DNA of 64,000 nucleotides from an uncultured Spirochaetales bacterium. Its GTDB lineage: Bacteria > Spirochaetota > Spirochaetia > Sphaerochaetales > Sphaerochaetaceae. The notes under the pieces are model-generated. The model ran no database searches, was not told the origin of the DNA, and was given only the letters and a program-made list of their open reading frames with translations. The stretch lies in NCBI GenBank assembly GCA_949283305.1, contig CASDRU010000006.1, positions 124,001-188,000 on the forward strand. The letters run 5' to 3'. Positions within the stretch are counted from its first letter, which is position 1; each line of letters opens with the position of its first letter. A program made the translations under genes and the position numbers. Shown here piece after piece: positions 17,669 to 26,010 of the stretch.

Positions 17669-18220
17669 TCAGTTCCCCTTAGCTGTAAGTTTCAAAACAA
17701 CGTTAGCACTATATGTTCCTGGTATTTTATCTGTCAAATCTCCTGTCCAGATAGCAAGCTTGATGCTTCCTGCTGTGGATGTCGTTGTTGCATCATGAAC
17801 AGAGTCCTTGTCAATAGAGACATTACTTTCTCCATATTTTGGTGTAGAGCTGCTTGATTCAGCATTCTCTGCAACATACCAGTCTATTGTATTTGAGTCG
17901 CCAAATTTCAGAGCAGTATCTAGATAGATATCAAGATCATATGCTTTACCGCTTAAAATCTTGTAATATGCATAAATATCTTTTGCATTGTATGCATAAT
18001 ACTTATTTTCTCTAAGACTAAGAGTATAAGGAGTAGTAATTGCTTCTGCCACACCTGTCATGGAAGAAACCTCATTTGACGAAAAGCCTATCTCAATGCT
18101 TTCTACATCTCCATCTTCTCCTCCAATCTTAAGATTAACTTCAAGTTCCTTTTGCTCAACAGAAAAACATATTCCTGATACAAGAATCATGATAAATAAA
18201 ACAAAAGCAATCTTCTTCAT
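17669..18220 (-). CDS. Pilin-like secreted subunit 5
   Basis: A 183-aa exported protein with a signal peptide ending near GICFSVEQ. The mature chain has the IEIGFSSNEV stretch, the YAYYKILSGKAYDLDIYL motif and the end-strand GTYSANVVLKLTAKGN. It overlaps subunit 4 by four bases. Confidence 0.75.
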   Translation of the reverse strand: MKKIAFVLFIMILVSGICFSVEQKELEVNLKIGGEDGDVESIEIGFSSNEVSSMTGVAEAITTPYTLSLRENKYYAYNAKDIYAYYKILSGKAYDLDIYLDTALKFGDSNTIDWYVAENAESSSSTPKYGESNVSIDKDSVHDATTTSTAGSIKLAIWTGDLTDKIPGTYSANVVLKLTAKGN

Positions 18221-18780
18221 TTCAAGTCCTCCATTTCAAGTAAGATTGTCGCACTGTATTCTCCAGGATACAAAAATGGCGCATCCTCAATATCCAAAAC
18301 CATTTTCAGAACCTGCTTCCCGTTCACAGGACCGGACGGCATGATTCTGAGTATTACCTCATCACTATTCAAAATAGAGACTTCGACATTATCATCGTAT
18401 AGATCCGCACTCTCAAATGATGTTGTGAAATCCATTTCATAAGGAGAATTTTCTGAAGAGAATTTCTTAACACTCTCTTTCTTTATTCTCACGTTATAAT
18501 CACTTGAGAGATTGCCATAATAAAGGAAGTTAATTGTTGTCTCCTTTGACAAATCTTCAAGAGATCCAAGATATAAATCACCATTTTCAATTAAAGACGC
18601 ACTTTCTGTCTCAAGATTAAGTTCAAGAACAAGATGGTCAAGATTGACAGCATCATCAGGCATATTCACGCCCCAGTCTTCCGGAACTGTAACATTGATA
18701 TTAAGTGCTTTATCGTCTGTTGCTGCAGAAAGATTGAAAACTGATAAAAATACAAATAGAACAAATATAAATCTTTTCAT
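18217..18780 (-). CDS. Pilin-like secreted subunit 4
   Basis: A 187-aa exported protein with a signal peptide ending near FNLSAATD. The central motif is weaker (NFLYYGNLSSDYNVRI), but the end-strand GEYSATILLEMEDLK fits the family. It begins nine bases after the 479-aa two-domain protein, the only sizeable junction besides that between subunits 6 and 7 in this part of the operon. Confidence 0.74.
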   Translation of the reverse strand: MKRFIFVLFVFLSVFNLSAATDDKALNINVTVPEDWGVNMPDDAVNLDHLVLELNLETESASLIENGDLYLGSLEDLSKETTINFLYYGNLSSDYNVRIKKESVKKFSSENSPYEMDFTTSFESADLYDDNVEVSILNSDEVILRIMPSGPVNGKQVLKMVLDIEDAPFLYPGEYSATILLEMEDLK

Positions 18781-18789
18781 CCAATCCTC

Positions 18790-20229
18790 CTAAAAGTCTC
18801 CGACAACATGAACATATATTCTTCCTGTATAACGGCCATCCATCATCATTCTTGTCTCAATATTCTGATCAATCTTCACATATACTTCTCCGCTCCAGGC
18901 ATAATATACTCTAGGTTTATTTCCAATAATATCATTAATTGTTCCATATGCCTTATAGATATCAGGCTGAACCTGGTCTGCATCCGTGCCGTCGTGATGG
19001 GTTATCTTTGAGCTGTATCGGTCAGAAACATATTCATCGCCACTGAAAATCTGCTGAACAGGATTTGAATCTGTTCCAACAACAATATCCACGGTTTCTC
19101 GGTTATATAAGTTTCTCCCCTCCTTCGCATATGTAATGACTTCAAAAGATGCACTGTTGTAGTTTGTCAGTACAGAACCAGGAATTACAGAAGTATGAAC
19201 AAGATTGAATCCATCCTCCTCGCTTCTGAGCGGTGCGTTGCTTGCCGAAAAGAAAATCTTGATGTTTGTAGGTTTACGTGCACTCCTCAAAGCTGCCTCC
19301 AGAGCTTCTATTGACTCCTGTTCATTACCTTGTGTCGCATTACCACTGCCATCAGTTATTGTTGAATCCATGATAAAATCTATTGTTGCAACCTTGACTT
19401 CTTTTCCTGCATCCCTGTTCATGTTCAGATTAGATGCATTGCTTGTCGTTGAGACAGAAAGGGATACAAAATTCTCTGCTGGTGTGGAGGAGGAAGAATA
19501 ATAGCCGGAAATAGGAATTGAGATATCATTCTTCTTATCTCCCTGCTCCATGGAAATGGATATTACTGCAACATAATCATCTGCTTGCTTGAGCGAATAT
19601 ATTTCTCCGTTATCAAGCTCAAGAGTTCCTGTGTTGGTGACTGTACCCGGAAGCACAAGAATCAGATCAAACCAGATTGTGATATCTTTGTGATACATAT
19701 TATAAAATGGTTTAGTAGAATCTAACTCATCAATTAAACTTTGAAACAGTTCATTATCAAGCTTGAAACTCTGTGTGTTCTGGTCAAATACATGATAGAA
19801 TTTAAAATCTGCAGCTCCAGGTTCACTATCTTTTGTAACACTGCCAACTAATATAAGCTTGAAAGGCCTATTGTACTCAGGATTGCTCTGAGAAATGAAG
19901 TTATAGCCATAAGGGGCTGTTATTGTGATGTTAAGTGGATTTAGAATTTCAGTTCTTTCTCGTAAACTATGATAGCCTCTTTTTATATCTCCATTTTTTT
20001 CGCTCATATGCTCAACAGAACCGATGGCTATCATCTGCTTTACTGAATAATCTTTATCTTGACCAAAAACAGGTGCATCTGTCTGATTATCACCTTTATA
20101 GTCACGATAATCAGCTGCAGCCATGTTGATATTAGCATATCCTCCGTATGGACTTATTCTCAAATAATCTGCAGCAAAAAGAGAAAGAGATAAAACTGAA
20201 ACAATAATTAACATCAAAATCTTCTTCAT
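18790..20229 (-). CDS. Two-domain pilin-like protein, candidate tip adhesin (479 aa)
   Basis: More than twice the length of the other subunits. A signal peptide (ending near LSLFAADY) is followed by a first domain to about residue 235, whose last strand is VAVISISMEQGD, and a second domain from about 250 ending with GRYTGRIYVHVVGDF. A receptor-binding domain joined to a pilin domain is the usual layout of tip adhesins in chaperone-usher pili, so I propose that role (inference). It starts one base into the stop of subunit 2. No cysteines or known lectin motifs are visible. Confidence 0.7.
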   Translation of the reverse strand: MKKILMLIIVSVLSLSLFAADYLRISPYGGYANINMAAADYRDYKGDNQTDAPVFGQDKDYSVKQMIAIGSVEHMSEKNGDIKRGYHSLRERTEILNPLNITITAPYGYNFISQSNPEYNRPFKLILVGSVTKDSEPGAADFKFYHVFDQNTQSFKLDNELFQSLIDELDSTKPFYNMYHKDITIWFDLILVLPGTVTNTGTLELDNGEIYSLKQADDYVAVISISMEQGDKKNDISIPISGYYSSSSTPAENFVSLSVSTTSNASNLNMNRDAGKEVKVATIDFIMDSTITDGSGNATQGNEQESIEALEAALRSARKPTNIKIFFSASNAPLRSEEDGFNLVHTSVIPGSVLTNYNSASFEVITYAKEGRNLYNRETVDIVVGTDSNPVQQIFSGDEYVSDRYSSKITHHDGTDADQVQPDIYKAYGTINDIIGNKPRVYYAWSGEVYVKIDQNIETRMMMDGRYTGRIYVHVVGDF

Positions 20230-20885
20230 CAGTTAGCCTCCCCTTCTGCTGTAATTGTTATAGTCACCCTTGCCTCATAATTTCCTTCAGGTACTCTTTC
20301 ATTATTTACTTCTTTGTAAGAGGTAATTGTATCAGTTGAATCCTGAGTGAACATGAAGTAAATATCGCCATTGAGATTTCCAATAAATGAATTGCTCTGC
20401 AAAGGGCTGTCAAATATGAACTTGTTATTCTCTACTTTTCCACCTGCAAGAGTTCCGCCTGAAAGATTCGTTGTATACGTGAACTCGCCGCTTTCTGTTC
20501 TGCTTATATCAGATGAATCTATAAAGCTCATGTCATATGTGAATGTAAGAATATAATCCAGATATGCATTGATATATGCTGTATCAACATGATGAAGCCT
20601 TTCAGCTTCTATGCTCAGGCTGAAAGCTGTGTTTGCAAGAACACTCCAGTGTGCGATTATTCTTCCATCCTGAGTAGATGAATATCTAACATAATCCTCC
20701 TCGATATTGAAAGGCATACCGATAAGGAAGAATTCTGTCTGAGATGCAATCGGTGTAACAGATACATCAAGAGCATCATCAACTCCTGCCTGGATGTCAA
20801 AGCCTTTTGTCTGCAGAGACTTAGTTTCTGAAAAAAGTGATGTGGAAATGAAGAATAATAAAATCAATAAAAGTATTTTTTTCAT
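20229..20885 (-). CDS. Pilin-like secreted subunit 2
   Basis: A 218-aa exported protein (signal peptide ending near TSLFSETK). The mature chain opens with a DIQAGVDDALDVSVTP stretch and ends with GNYEARVTITITAEG, a clear family end-strand. The central part is longer than in subunits 4-13. It overlaps subunit 1 by four bases and the tip-adhesin candidate by one base. Position next to the usher could mean a basal or major subunit, but the sequence does not decide this. Confidence 0.73.
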   Translation of the reverse strand: MKKILLLILLFFISTSLFSETKSLQTKGFDIQAGVDDALDVSVTPIASQTEFFLIGMPFNIEEDYVRYSSTQDGRIIAHWSVLANTAFSLSIEAERLHHVDTAYINAYLDYILTFTYDMSFIDSSDISRTESGEFTYTTNLSGGTLAGGKVENNKFIFDSPLQSNSFIGNLNGDIYFMFTQDSTDTITSYKEVNNERVPEGNYEARVTITITAEGEAN

Positions 20886-21541
20886 ATATTACTCTCCAGT
20901 TTTACAGTACACTGAGCCTTATAAGTCCCATTGGGAGCATTTTTATAATCCGGTGTTGATATATTCACAGCAACAGCGCCATATGCTATCCATCTATGTG
21001 AAGAACTTCCCTGCCTAACAGTCCATGATGCAGACATATCGTTAGTAGGATTTTCTGAAGGTTTTGGATTGATTAAACTACCACTTTGCTCTATTTTTGC
21101 TCCATCCTCTGATACGTTGTTATTAAGATCAGGGAAAACATAGCTTGTGTTGCCGATATTGTAATATGCACGTATTACATTATTTTCATCTTTCACATCA
21201 TTTGTATAAAGATAGAAAGGAGATATACTGATGCTTATTTTATAGGTATTAGTTGTACCTGGATCTTCATTACCCCATATTCGGTATGAGAACACAGTAT
21301 GTTCTGCAAAATCAGCAATGACTGTTGTTGTCTGTCCAAGAAGATTGTTTAAGATTGAGGAAACATCCATTTCAGAATTATTTTCTACAGGCTTGAGATC
21401 TACTATCGATTCAATAACAACTTTAAATTCATTCTCTTTTTTCAGTTTATAAGCTTCGATATCAAAACTGGCTGTGCTGGCAGCAGCAAGAGTGAATACA
21501 GACAGTGCGGCTGAAAGTATGGTCAAGAGCACTTTCTTCAT
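20882..21541 (-). CDS. Pilin-like secreted subunit 1 (adjacent to usher)
   Basis: A 219-aa exported protein (signal peptide ending near TLAAASTA). The mature chain contains a Tyr-rich YKISISISPFYLYT segment matching the central motif position and ends with GTYKAQCTVKLESNI. It begins within the last codon of the usher (four-base overlap), showing tight translational linkage between assembly machinery and subunits. Confidence 0.74.
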   Translation of the reverse strand: MKKVLLTILSAALSVFTLAAASTASFDIEAYKLKKENEFKVVIESIVDLKPVENNSEMDVSSILNNLLGQTTTVIADFAEHTVFSYRIWGNEDPGTTNTYKISISISPFYLYTNDVKDENNVIRAYYNIGNTSYVFPDLNNNVSEDGAKIEQSGSLINPKPSENPTNDMSASWTVRQGSSSHRWIAYGAVAVNISTPDYKNAPNGTYKAQCTVKLESNI

Positions 21542-24500
21542 ACTGCCTCCTTATTAAAGTCAGGATAGAGGAATGAGAAGAACTCATCGCTTGTGAACCT
21601 CTCTCCGTCTTCGTAGCTGTATACTGCTGAGTATATGTCTGAGAAAACTGATTCTTCAGATATCTCTGCATCCTCAAGCATGTTTATATAGCCGTAGTAG
21701 TAATCATCACCGCTGACTGTGAATGTATAGAGATACCACTCATCATTATCATCGACATCAAATGCATATGTTCCACTGCTGAGCTCACTTACTGTAAAGC
21801 GTCCTGAAGAGTCTGTGAAGAGATAATTGTCGCTGCTGATAAGCTCTGTATTTCCCTCCTCATCTTTTACAACTGAATACAGCGGGCTTGATGCGTTTAT
21901 CCAGAGCTCTCCTGACGGCTTTTCAACAACGCCAGAGAGAGTGAATGTCAAATCTGCATCCAGTCTTAATACATAGCCGCGTCTTGAGCTTTCAGGAATG
22001 TTTACAGCCACGCTCTTTGATGAGTAATATCCATCCTCAGATGAGCTGTAGACCATAAGTGAGTCTCCATAGCTGGAGAGGTCTGTGTATATTCCTGTAT
22101 TGAAAAGAGTCGGAAGCTCAGAAAGGCTGCTGTTGCCCATCTGTCCGACAAAAAGGTCATTGCCCTGAAGTGCTCCCTTCTGCTTTACAAGAATATAGTT
22201 GGAAGGAATGCTTCCTGTGAAGGCAAAGAGACCGTCAGCAAATACGGATGCACTTGAGAGAGACAGCGAAAGCGCAACTCGATCAAAGCTCATGTCTGTA
22301 TTAAGTGAGGATGAGAGTGAGACATACTTTCCGCTATATGAGTAGTTTGCTCCAAGTGAGTATGATGCAAGCTTGTCAAAGTCTCCCCAGTTGCTTACTG
22401 ATGCGCTCACATTATGCCTTCCGCTGTAGTATGAGTAGTTGGCACTTGCGCTCTTTGCGTCAGTTGATGCATTGATGCTGTTTCTTCCAAAGCGTAGCGA
22501 TGCAGTAATCCTTCCATTTGCACTGGATATTCCACTCTTGTTCACACCCATTGAAAGGGAAAGCGAGAGATAGAAATTGCTTGTGAGCCTGAATGAGGAA
22601 GAGAAACTCTCGCTGAGCGTGAAGGTCTCAAAGTCAGGAATACCGCTCTGGATGAATGAAGAGAGAGACCAGCTCATTATTCCATAGCCTCCACCTATTC
22701 CAAGAGAAAGACTTGCACTGTGTCCCTCTTTTACTGACCATATAGTCGGAGAGTAATAGTAGTTTACAGAAAGATTTACTGACGAAAGAGCCTTCAGCCC
22801 TGTAGAAAATCCCTGCCCGAAGCGCAGTGTGAGGCTTGGCGGGGCAAGCTCATCATCTTTCTCACTCAGGCGGAGCGACATGTTGTAGCGCGCAGTTCCT
22901 GCCCTGTTGGCATGAAGAAGCTCTGCAGAAAGTGCACCCTTGAGATTGAGTGGATTATTCTTTTCAGGAGTATTTGAAAGGGCAAATGTCATATCAAGTG
23001 TTGCCCTTTCAGTTATTCCGCTTCTGAAATGAAGCGATGCAGAGAGGTTTCTTATATCATAGTCATAGCGCACAGAGTTCCACATCGGGATTGAAAGGAC
23101 TATATCATCCTTTTCTGAGCCGACAGAGCTTTTAATCCTTCCTGTTGAGAGGGCGGCTGAGAAATAAGTCTCACCCTTTGCAAGAAGTGATGATGAATAA
23201 AGCACATCCATTGTGATCTCCACAGGCTCTGAGCCATCAAGAGGAGAAATCCTTATAAGTATGTCATTTGCTCCGCTGTAGAGCACGAAATCCCTTAACC
23301 GGTATATTCCAGGAGAGAGCGTTCTTCTGAAGATTTCATTGTTCTCAAGTCCTCCTGCGTTGTTGTAGATTGCAACATCGCTGGTCTTATCGACAACAAT
23401 GACCTGCTCATAGTAGTTTCTGCTGTAGCCGTTCCTTCCGGCATAGGAGGGGCTTGTCTCAACACGGATTCCAAGAGCAGTTCCTTTTGCACTCAGAAAA
23501 TCAGTTGAAACATTTCCCCAGCTTATTCTCATCATCTTTTCAGGGATATCGTAATAGGATGAATAGGATCCGAATGCGAAATCGAAATCCTTATCCTGAT
23601 AACCCATGCTGTATGAGAATGTGCCGTAGACATCATAAAGTCTCCATGAGTTTGTGACACCGAGCGAGAGCCTTGTTCCCTTTAAGAGGTTGTCGATGTC
23701 TGTAATATCGCTGTTGCTTGCCCTGAGGCTGTAACGACTGGAGAGAGTGAATGCTGCTGGAGCAAGCGTTATACCGTCATTGATAGTTCGTCTTTGATAG
23801 CGCGATGAGCTTCCTCTGACGCTTATTATCTGAACAGGCATGTCCTCAGGTGAGAAATAGAGGTCAACCCTGTATTCATCTACATCAAAGGAATTGTCAA
23901 CTCCTATGGATGAGAAGAATTCAAGAGGTATGTATCCTCCCTCATATGAGAGGACTCTCTTATAAGATTCATCTGTAAGAAGATCGGCAAGATATGCTTC
24001 AAGCATGTTCTTAGAAAGACTGATATCTCCAGAAAGGCTTACTACCTCTATGTTTCCTGTATATGTGTCATTCACATAGAGATCCATGTAATATGTGCCG
24101 TCCAGAAGCTCAAGCGAGTCGACACCAGCAATATAGAAGTCTGCAAAGTAGCCGCTTAATTCATAAGAGACCTCATCTGTGAGAATCTGGCTTTCAACAA
24201 AAATGTCTGCAGGAGAAGGAACTGCTATTTCCTCAATCTCTTTCTCCTTGACTGAAAGGCTTGCCTTTTCTGGAACCTTCACAAGGCTTAAATTGCTTTC
24301 AGAGTGCTCAAATGAAGGAGCAGATGGAACAGAAATTTCAGCAAGGGAGGAATCTTCAACGTTTACATCTGGAGAAGAAGGAATCTCTCTTATGCTTACA
24401 TATACAGTATCAAGGACAGCATCCTCCTCCTTTGTTTCTTTTTCAATGATTGTTTCTTCCTCAATCTCAGGAGGAAGCATCTCTTCTACATCTTCTGCTT

Positions 24501-25002
24501 CCAAAATTGCTGTCTCGGTTTTCTCCTTTTCCTTCTCTTTCACACCGGGATTGAAGATGAAAATGAGAATGAGGAATAAAAGAATCACAAGAAGAACTAC
24601 AAGTATGATGATATCAGTCTCCCCTGCTGTTTTTCCTCCAGATCTGTCAAAGGCAAAGAAGACTGCTCTGGAGATAACCAAAGCTGCAGAGAGAGATAAA
24701 AGAATGTCGCGATGGGCAGAAAAGAGGGCAAGAAGAGCAAAGAGGACGAGAGAGGTGAGAAGATATGTTACAAAGAACTCTCTCCTTCTTTCTTCCTTTT
24801 CTCCCCCTTTTTCATTAACCAGAGCATGAACTGCCTCTGCAAAGAGGATTATAAACAGTAAATCTAAAAGAAGCGGGGATATGAAGGAGGAGAAATCAGG
24901 GGCTCTCAGCAATGACACAAAGTCCATGACAAAGAACGCCATGGATAGGACCAGAAGAATAAGTGATATTACTAAAAGAGTATATCTCCTCCCCTTTTTC
25001 AC
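21538..25002 (-). CDS. Outer-membrane usher with an N-terminal five-helix inner-membrane anchor (1154 aa)
   Basis: Usher features: an N-terminal chaperone-binding-like domain (about 297-395, with YVNDTYTG and GGYIPLEFF); a long Ser/Tyr-rich alternating beta region (about 412-1000); a plug-like block resembling usher sequence (RTLSPGIYRLRDF, then YSGANDILIRI); the strand VLYSSSLLAKGETYFSAAL; and a C-terminal carboxypeptidase-like domain with IPESSRRGYVLRL and SSGRFTVSELSSGTY. Unlike any usher I know, it lacks a cleavable signal. Instead it has five hydrophobic helices (about 8-30, 41-62, 76-95, 100-118, 129-150) and a 120-residue Glu/Pro/Val linker. A basic N-terminus inside plus five helices places the usher part in the periplasm. 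The start is GTG at 25002 with GGGGGAG upstream. Confidence 0.85.
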   Translation of the reverse strand: MKKGRRYTLLVISLILLVLSMAFFVMDFVSLLRAPDFSSFISPLLLDLLFIILFAEAVHALVNEKGGEKEERRREFFVTYLLTSLVLFALLALFSAHRDILLSLSAALVISRAVFFAFDRSGGKTAGETDIIILVVLLVILLFLILIFIFNPGVKEKEKEKTETAILEAEDVEEMLPPEIEEETIIEKETKEEDAVLDTVYVSIREIPSSPDVNVEDSSLAEISVPSAPSFEHSESNLSLVKVPEKASLSVKEKEIEEIAVPSPADIFVESQILTDEVSYELSGYFADFYIAGVDSLELLDGTYYMDLYVNDTYTGNIEVVSLSGDISLSKNMLEAYLADLLTDESYKRVLSYEGGYIPLEFFSSIGVDNSFDVDEYRVDLYFSPEDMPVQIISVRGSSSRYQRRTINDGITLAPAAFTLSSRYSLRASNSDITDIDNLLKGTRLSLGVTNSWRLYDVYGTFSYSMGYQDKDFDFAFGSYSSYYDIPEKMMRISWGNVSTDFLSAKGTALGIRVETSPSYAGRNGYSRNYYEQVIVVDKTSDVAIYNNAGGLENNEIFRRTLSPGIYRLRDFVLYSGANDILIRISPLDGSEPVEITMDVLYSSSLLAKGETYFSAALSTGRIKSSVGSEKDDIVLSIPMWNSVRYDYDIRNLSASLHFRSGITERATLDMTFALSNTPEKNNPLNLKGALSAELLHANRAGTARYNMSLRLSEKDDELAPPSLTLRFGQGFSTGLKALSSVNLSVNYYYSPTIWSVKEGHSASLSLGIGGGYGIMSWSLSSFIQSGIPDFETFTLSESFSSSFRLTSNFYLSLSLSMGVNKSGISSANGRITASLRFGRNSINASTDAKSASANYSYYSGRHNVSASVSNWGDFDKLASYSLGANYSYSGKYVSLSSSLNTDMSFDRVALSLSLSSASVFADGLFAFTGSIPSNYILVKQKGALQGNDLFVGQMGNSSLSELPTLFNTGIYTDLSSYGDSLMVYSSSEDGYYSSKSVAVNIPESSRRGYVLRLDADLTFTLSGVVEKPSGELWINASSPLYSVVKDEEGNTELISSDNYLFTDSSGRFTVSELSSGTYAFDVDDNDEWYLYTFTVSGDDYYYGYINMLEDAEISEESVFSDIYSAVYSYEDGERFTSDEFFSFLYPDFNKEAV

Positions 25003-25021
25003 TTTCTCCCCCTATATCTCC

Positions 25022-25756
25022 TTATCTGGAATATGAATAGTCGTAAGAGACAGATGCCTCTAGATTATCTGCACTCAGAAGTTCAGAAGGTGCATTTTCT
25101 GTCCTTACAATGACTTTGGAGTTTGTTAAAAGGGAAATTCCTGATATTGCCTCAAGCTCTTCCTCTGTGAATGTATAGCTTGCACCGTTTTCAGATGTGA
25201 CAGCAACTTCAAGTGAGTTTAAAAGCTGATGCACGCTTCCTGTATTCTCTATTGTAACACTAAGCTTTCCATCTTCATCAATCTCTGCAGTGCTTGTAAC
25301 AGATTCAATTACGCGCGAAGGGCGCACATATGCGCTTGTTGAGTATACAAAGAGGAAAGAAATCATCTGACCTGAGTCAGGAACCTGAGCGCCTACAGAA
25401 TAAGGAATCTGCTCAGAAATGATCCTGAAGCTCTGCTCTTCAGTAAGAGTACTCGGACCGCGGTACTGCACACGCACAAGCTGAGTGCTCTGCGGACGGA
25501 TTATCATCTTGCTGGGCTGGATAGAAAAATATGCAGAAGCATCTTCATTATACTCTTCACCGTTTATGTCGATATTCCTCTTTACGGCAGAAATCTCAAT
25601 GGCAATCGGTGAATCCGAGTCATTTACTATTGTGTATATTTTCTGGCTATCCGGTCCGCTTGAATCATAAGTTGCATTAAGCGGAGACAGCTGATATGAA
25701 TAGGCAGCAGACAGACAGAAAACAACGAGACAAAGTAAAATCGCTAGTCGTTTCAT
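25022..25756 (-). CDS. PapD-like periplasmic pilus chaperone
   Basis: A 244-aa exported chaperone, first gene of the pilus operon. A signal peptide (ending near SAAYSYQ) precedes an Ig-like domain with the family signature FSIQPSKMIIRP, then STQLVRV (residues 77-96), and the edge-strand motif FRIISEQIPY (110-119), the pattern of archaic-type fimbrial chaperones. A second beta domain follows from about residue 130. Such proteins complete the fold of subunits by donor-strand complementation and hand them to the usher. I prefer ATG at 25756, with GGAG nine bases upstream, to the longer frame at 25786, whose extra residues would spoil the signal peptide. Confidence 0.88.
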   Translation of the reverse strand: MKRLAILLCLVVFCLSAAYSYQLSPLNATYDSSGPDSQKIYTIVNDSDSPIAIEISAVKRNIDINGEEYNEDASAYFSIQPSKMIIRPQSTQLVRVQYRGPSTLTEEQSFRIISEQIPYSVGAQVPDSGQMISFLFVYSTSAYVRPSRVIESVTSTAEIDEDGKLSVTIENTGSVHQLLNSLEVAVTSENGASYTFTEEELEAISGISLLTNSKVIVRTENAPSELLSADNLEASVSYDYSYSR

Positions 25757-25818
25757 AAAAAATAACTCCATAAGAAAAAGAAGCATCCCAACTCTTCTTT
25801 CTCAATTTCCCTGAAGTA

Positions 25819-25847
25819 ATTCTAAAAGCAGTATTAACCATTGTCAA
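25819..25847 (-). promoter_or_regulatory. Sigma70-type promoter of the chaperone-usher operon
   Basis: Minus-strand TTGACA (25847-25842), spacer of exactly 17 bases, and TAGAAT (25824-25819). This is a perfect -35 and a five-of-six -10. The start site would fall near 25812, giving a leader of about 55 nt before the chaperone ATG. It is the only strong promoter seen upstream of the 15-gene operon. Confidence 0.8.
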
Positions 25848-25970
25848 CGTAAAATACACTAAAAGTAATGATTTTAGCCGGAAGTACCCACCCTTTGCTA
25901 TATTTATCTTGTTATATTATAAAGATTTAATTTATTATACCCGTTAATAATTTATATAAAAACAGTTAAC

Positions 25971-25991
25971 ATCTGTACTTTTGGTACAGAT
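25971..25991 (-). terminator. Hairpin after mutS2, possible weak terminator
   Basis: A perfect eight-base inverted repeat, ATCTGTAC (25971-25978) and GTACAGAT (25984-25991), with a five-base loop, 20 nt past the mutS2 stop. On the minus strand a short T run follows after ten bases, so termination would be modest. It could equally be an operator in the AT-rich 25.8-26.0 kb gap upstream of the pilus promoter. Confidence 0.45.
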
Positions 25992-26010
25992 TCTATTCTG
26001 AATATATTGA

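Noticed and set aside
24179-24829. 216-codon plus-strand frame opposite the usher anchor
   Set aside because: Ser/Arg-rich low-complexity translation, a shadow of the Glu-rich linker and hydrophobic helices.
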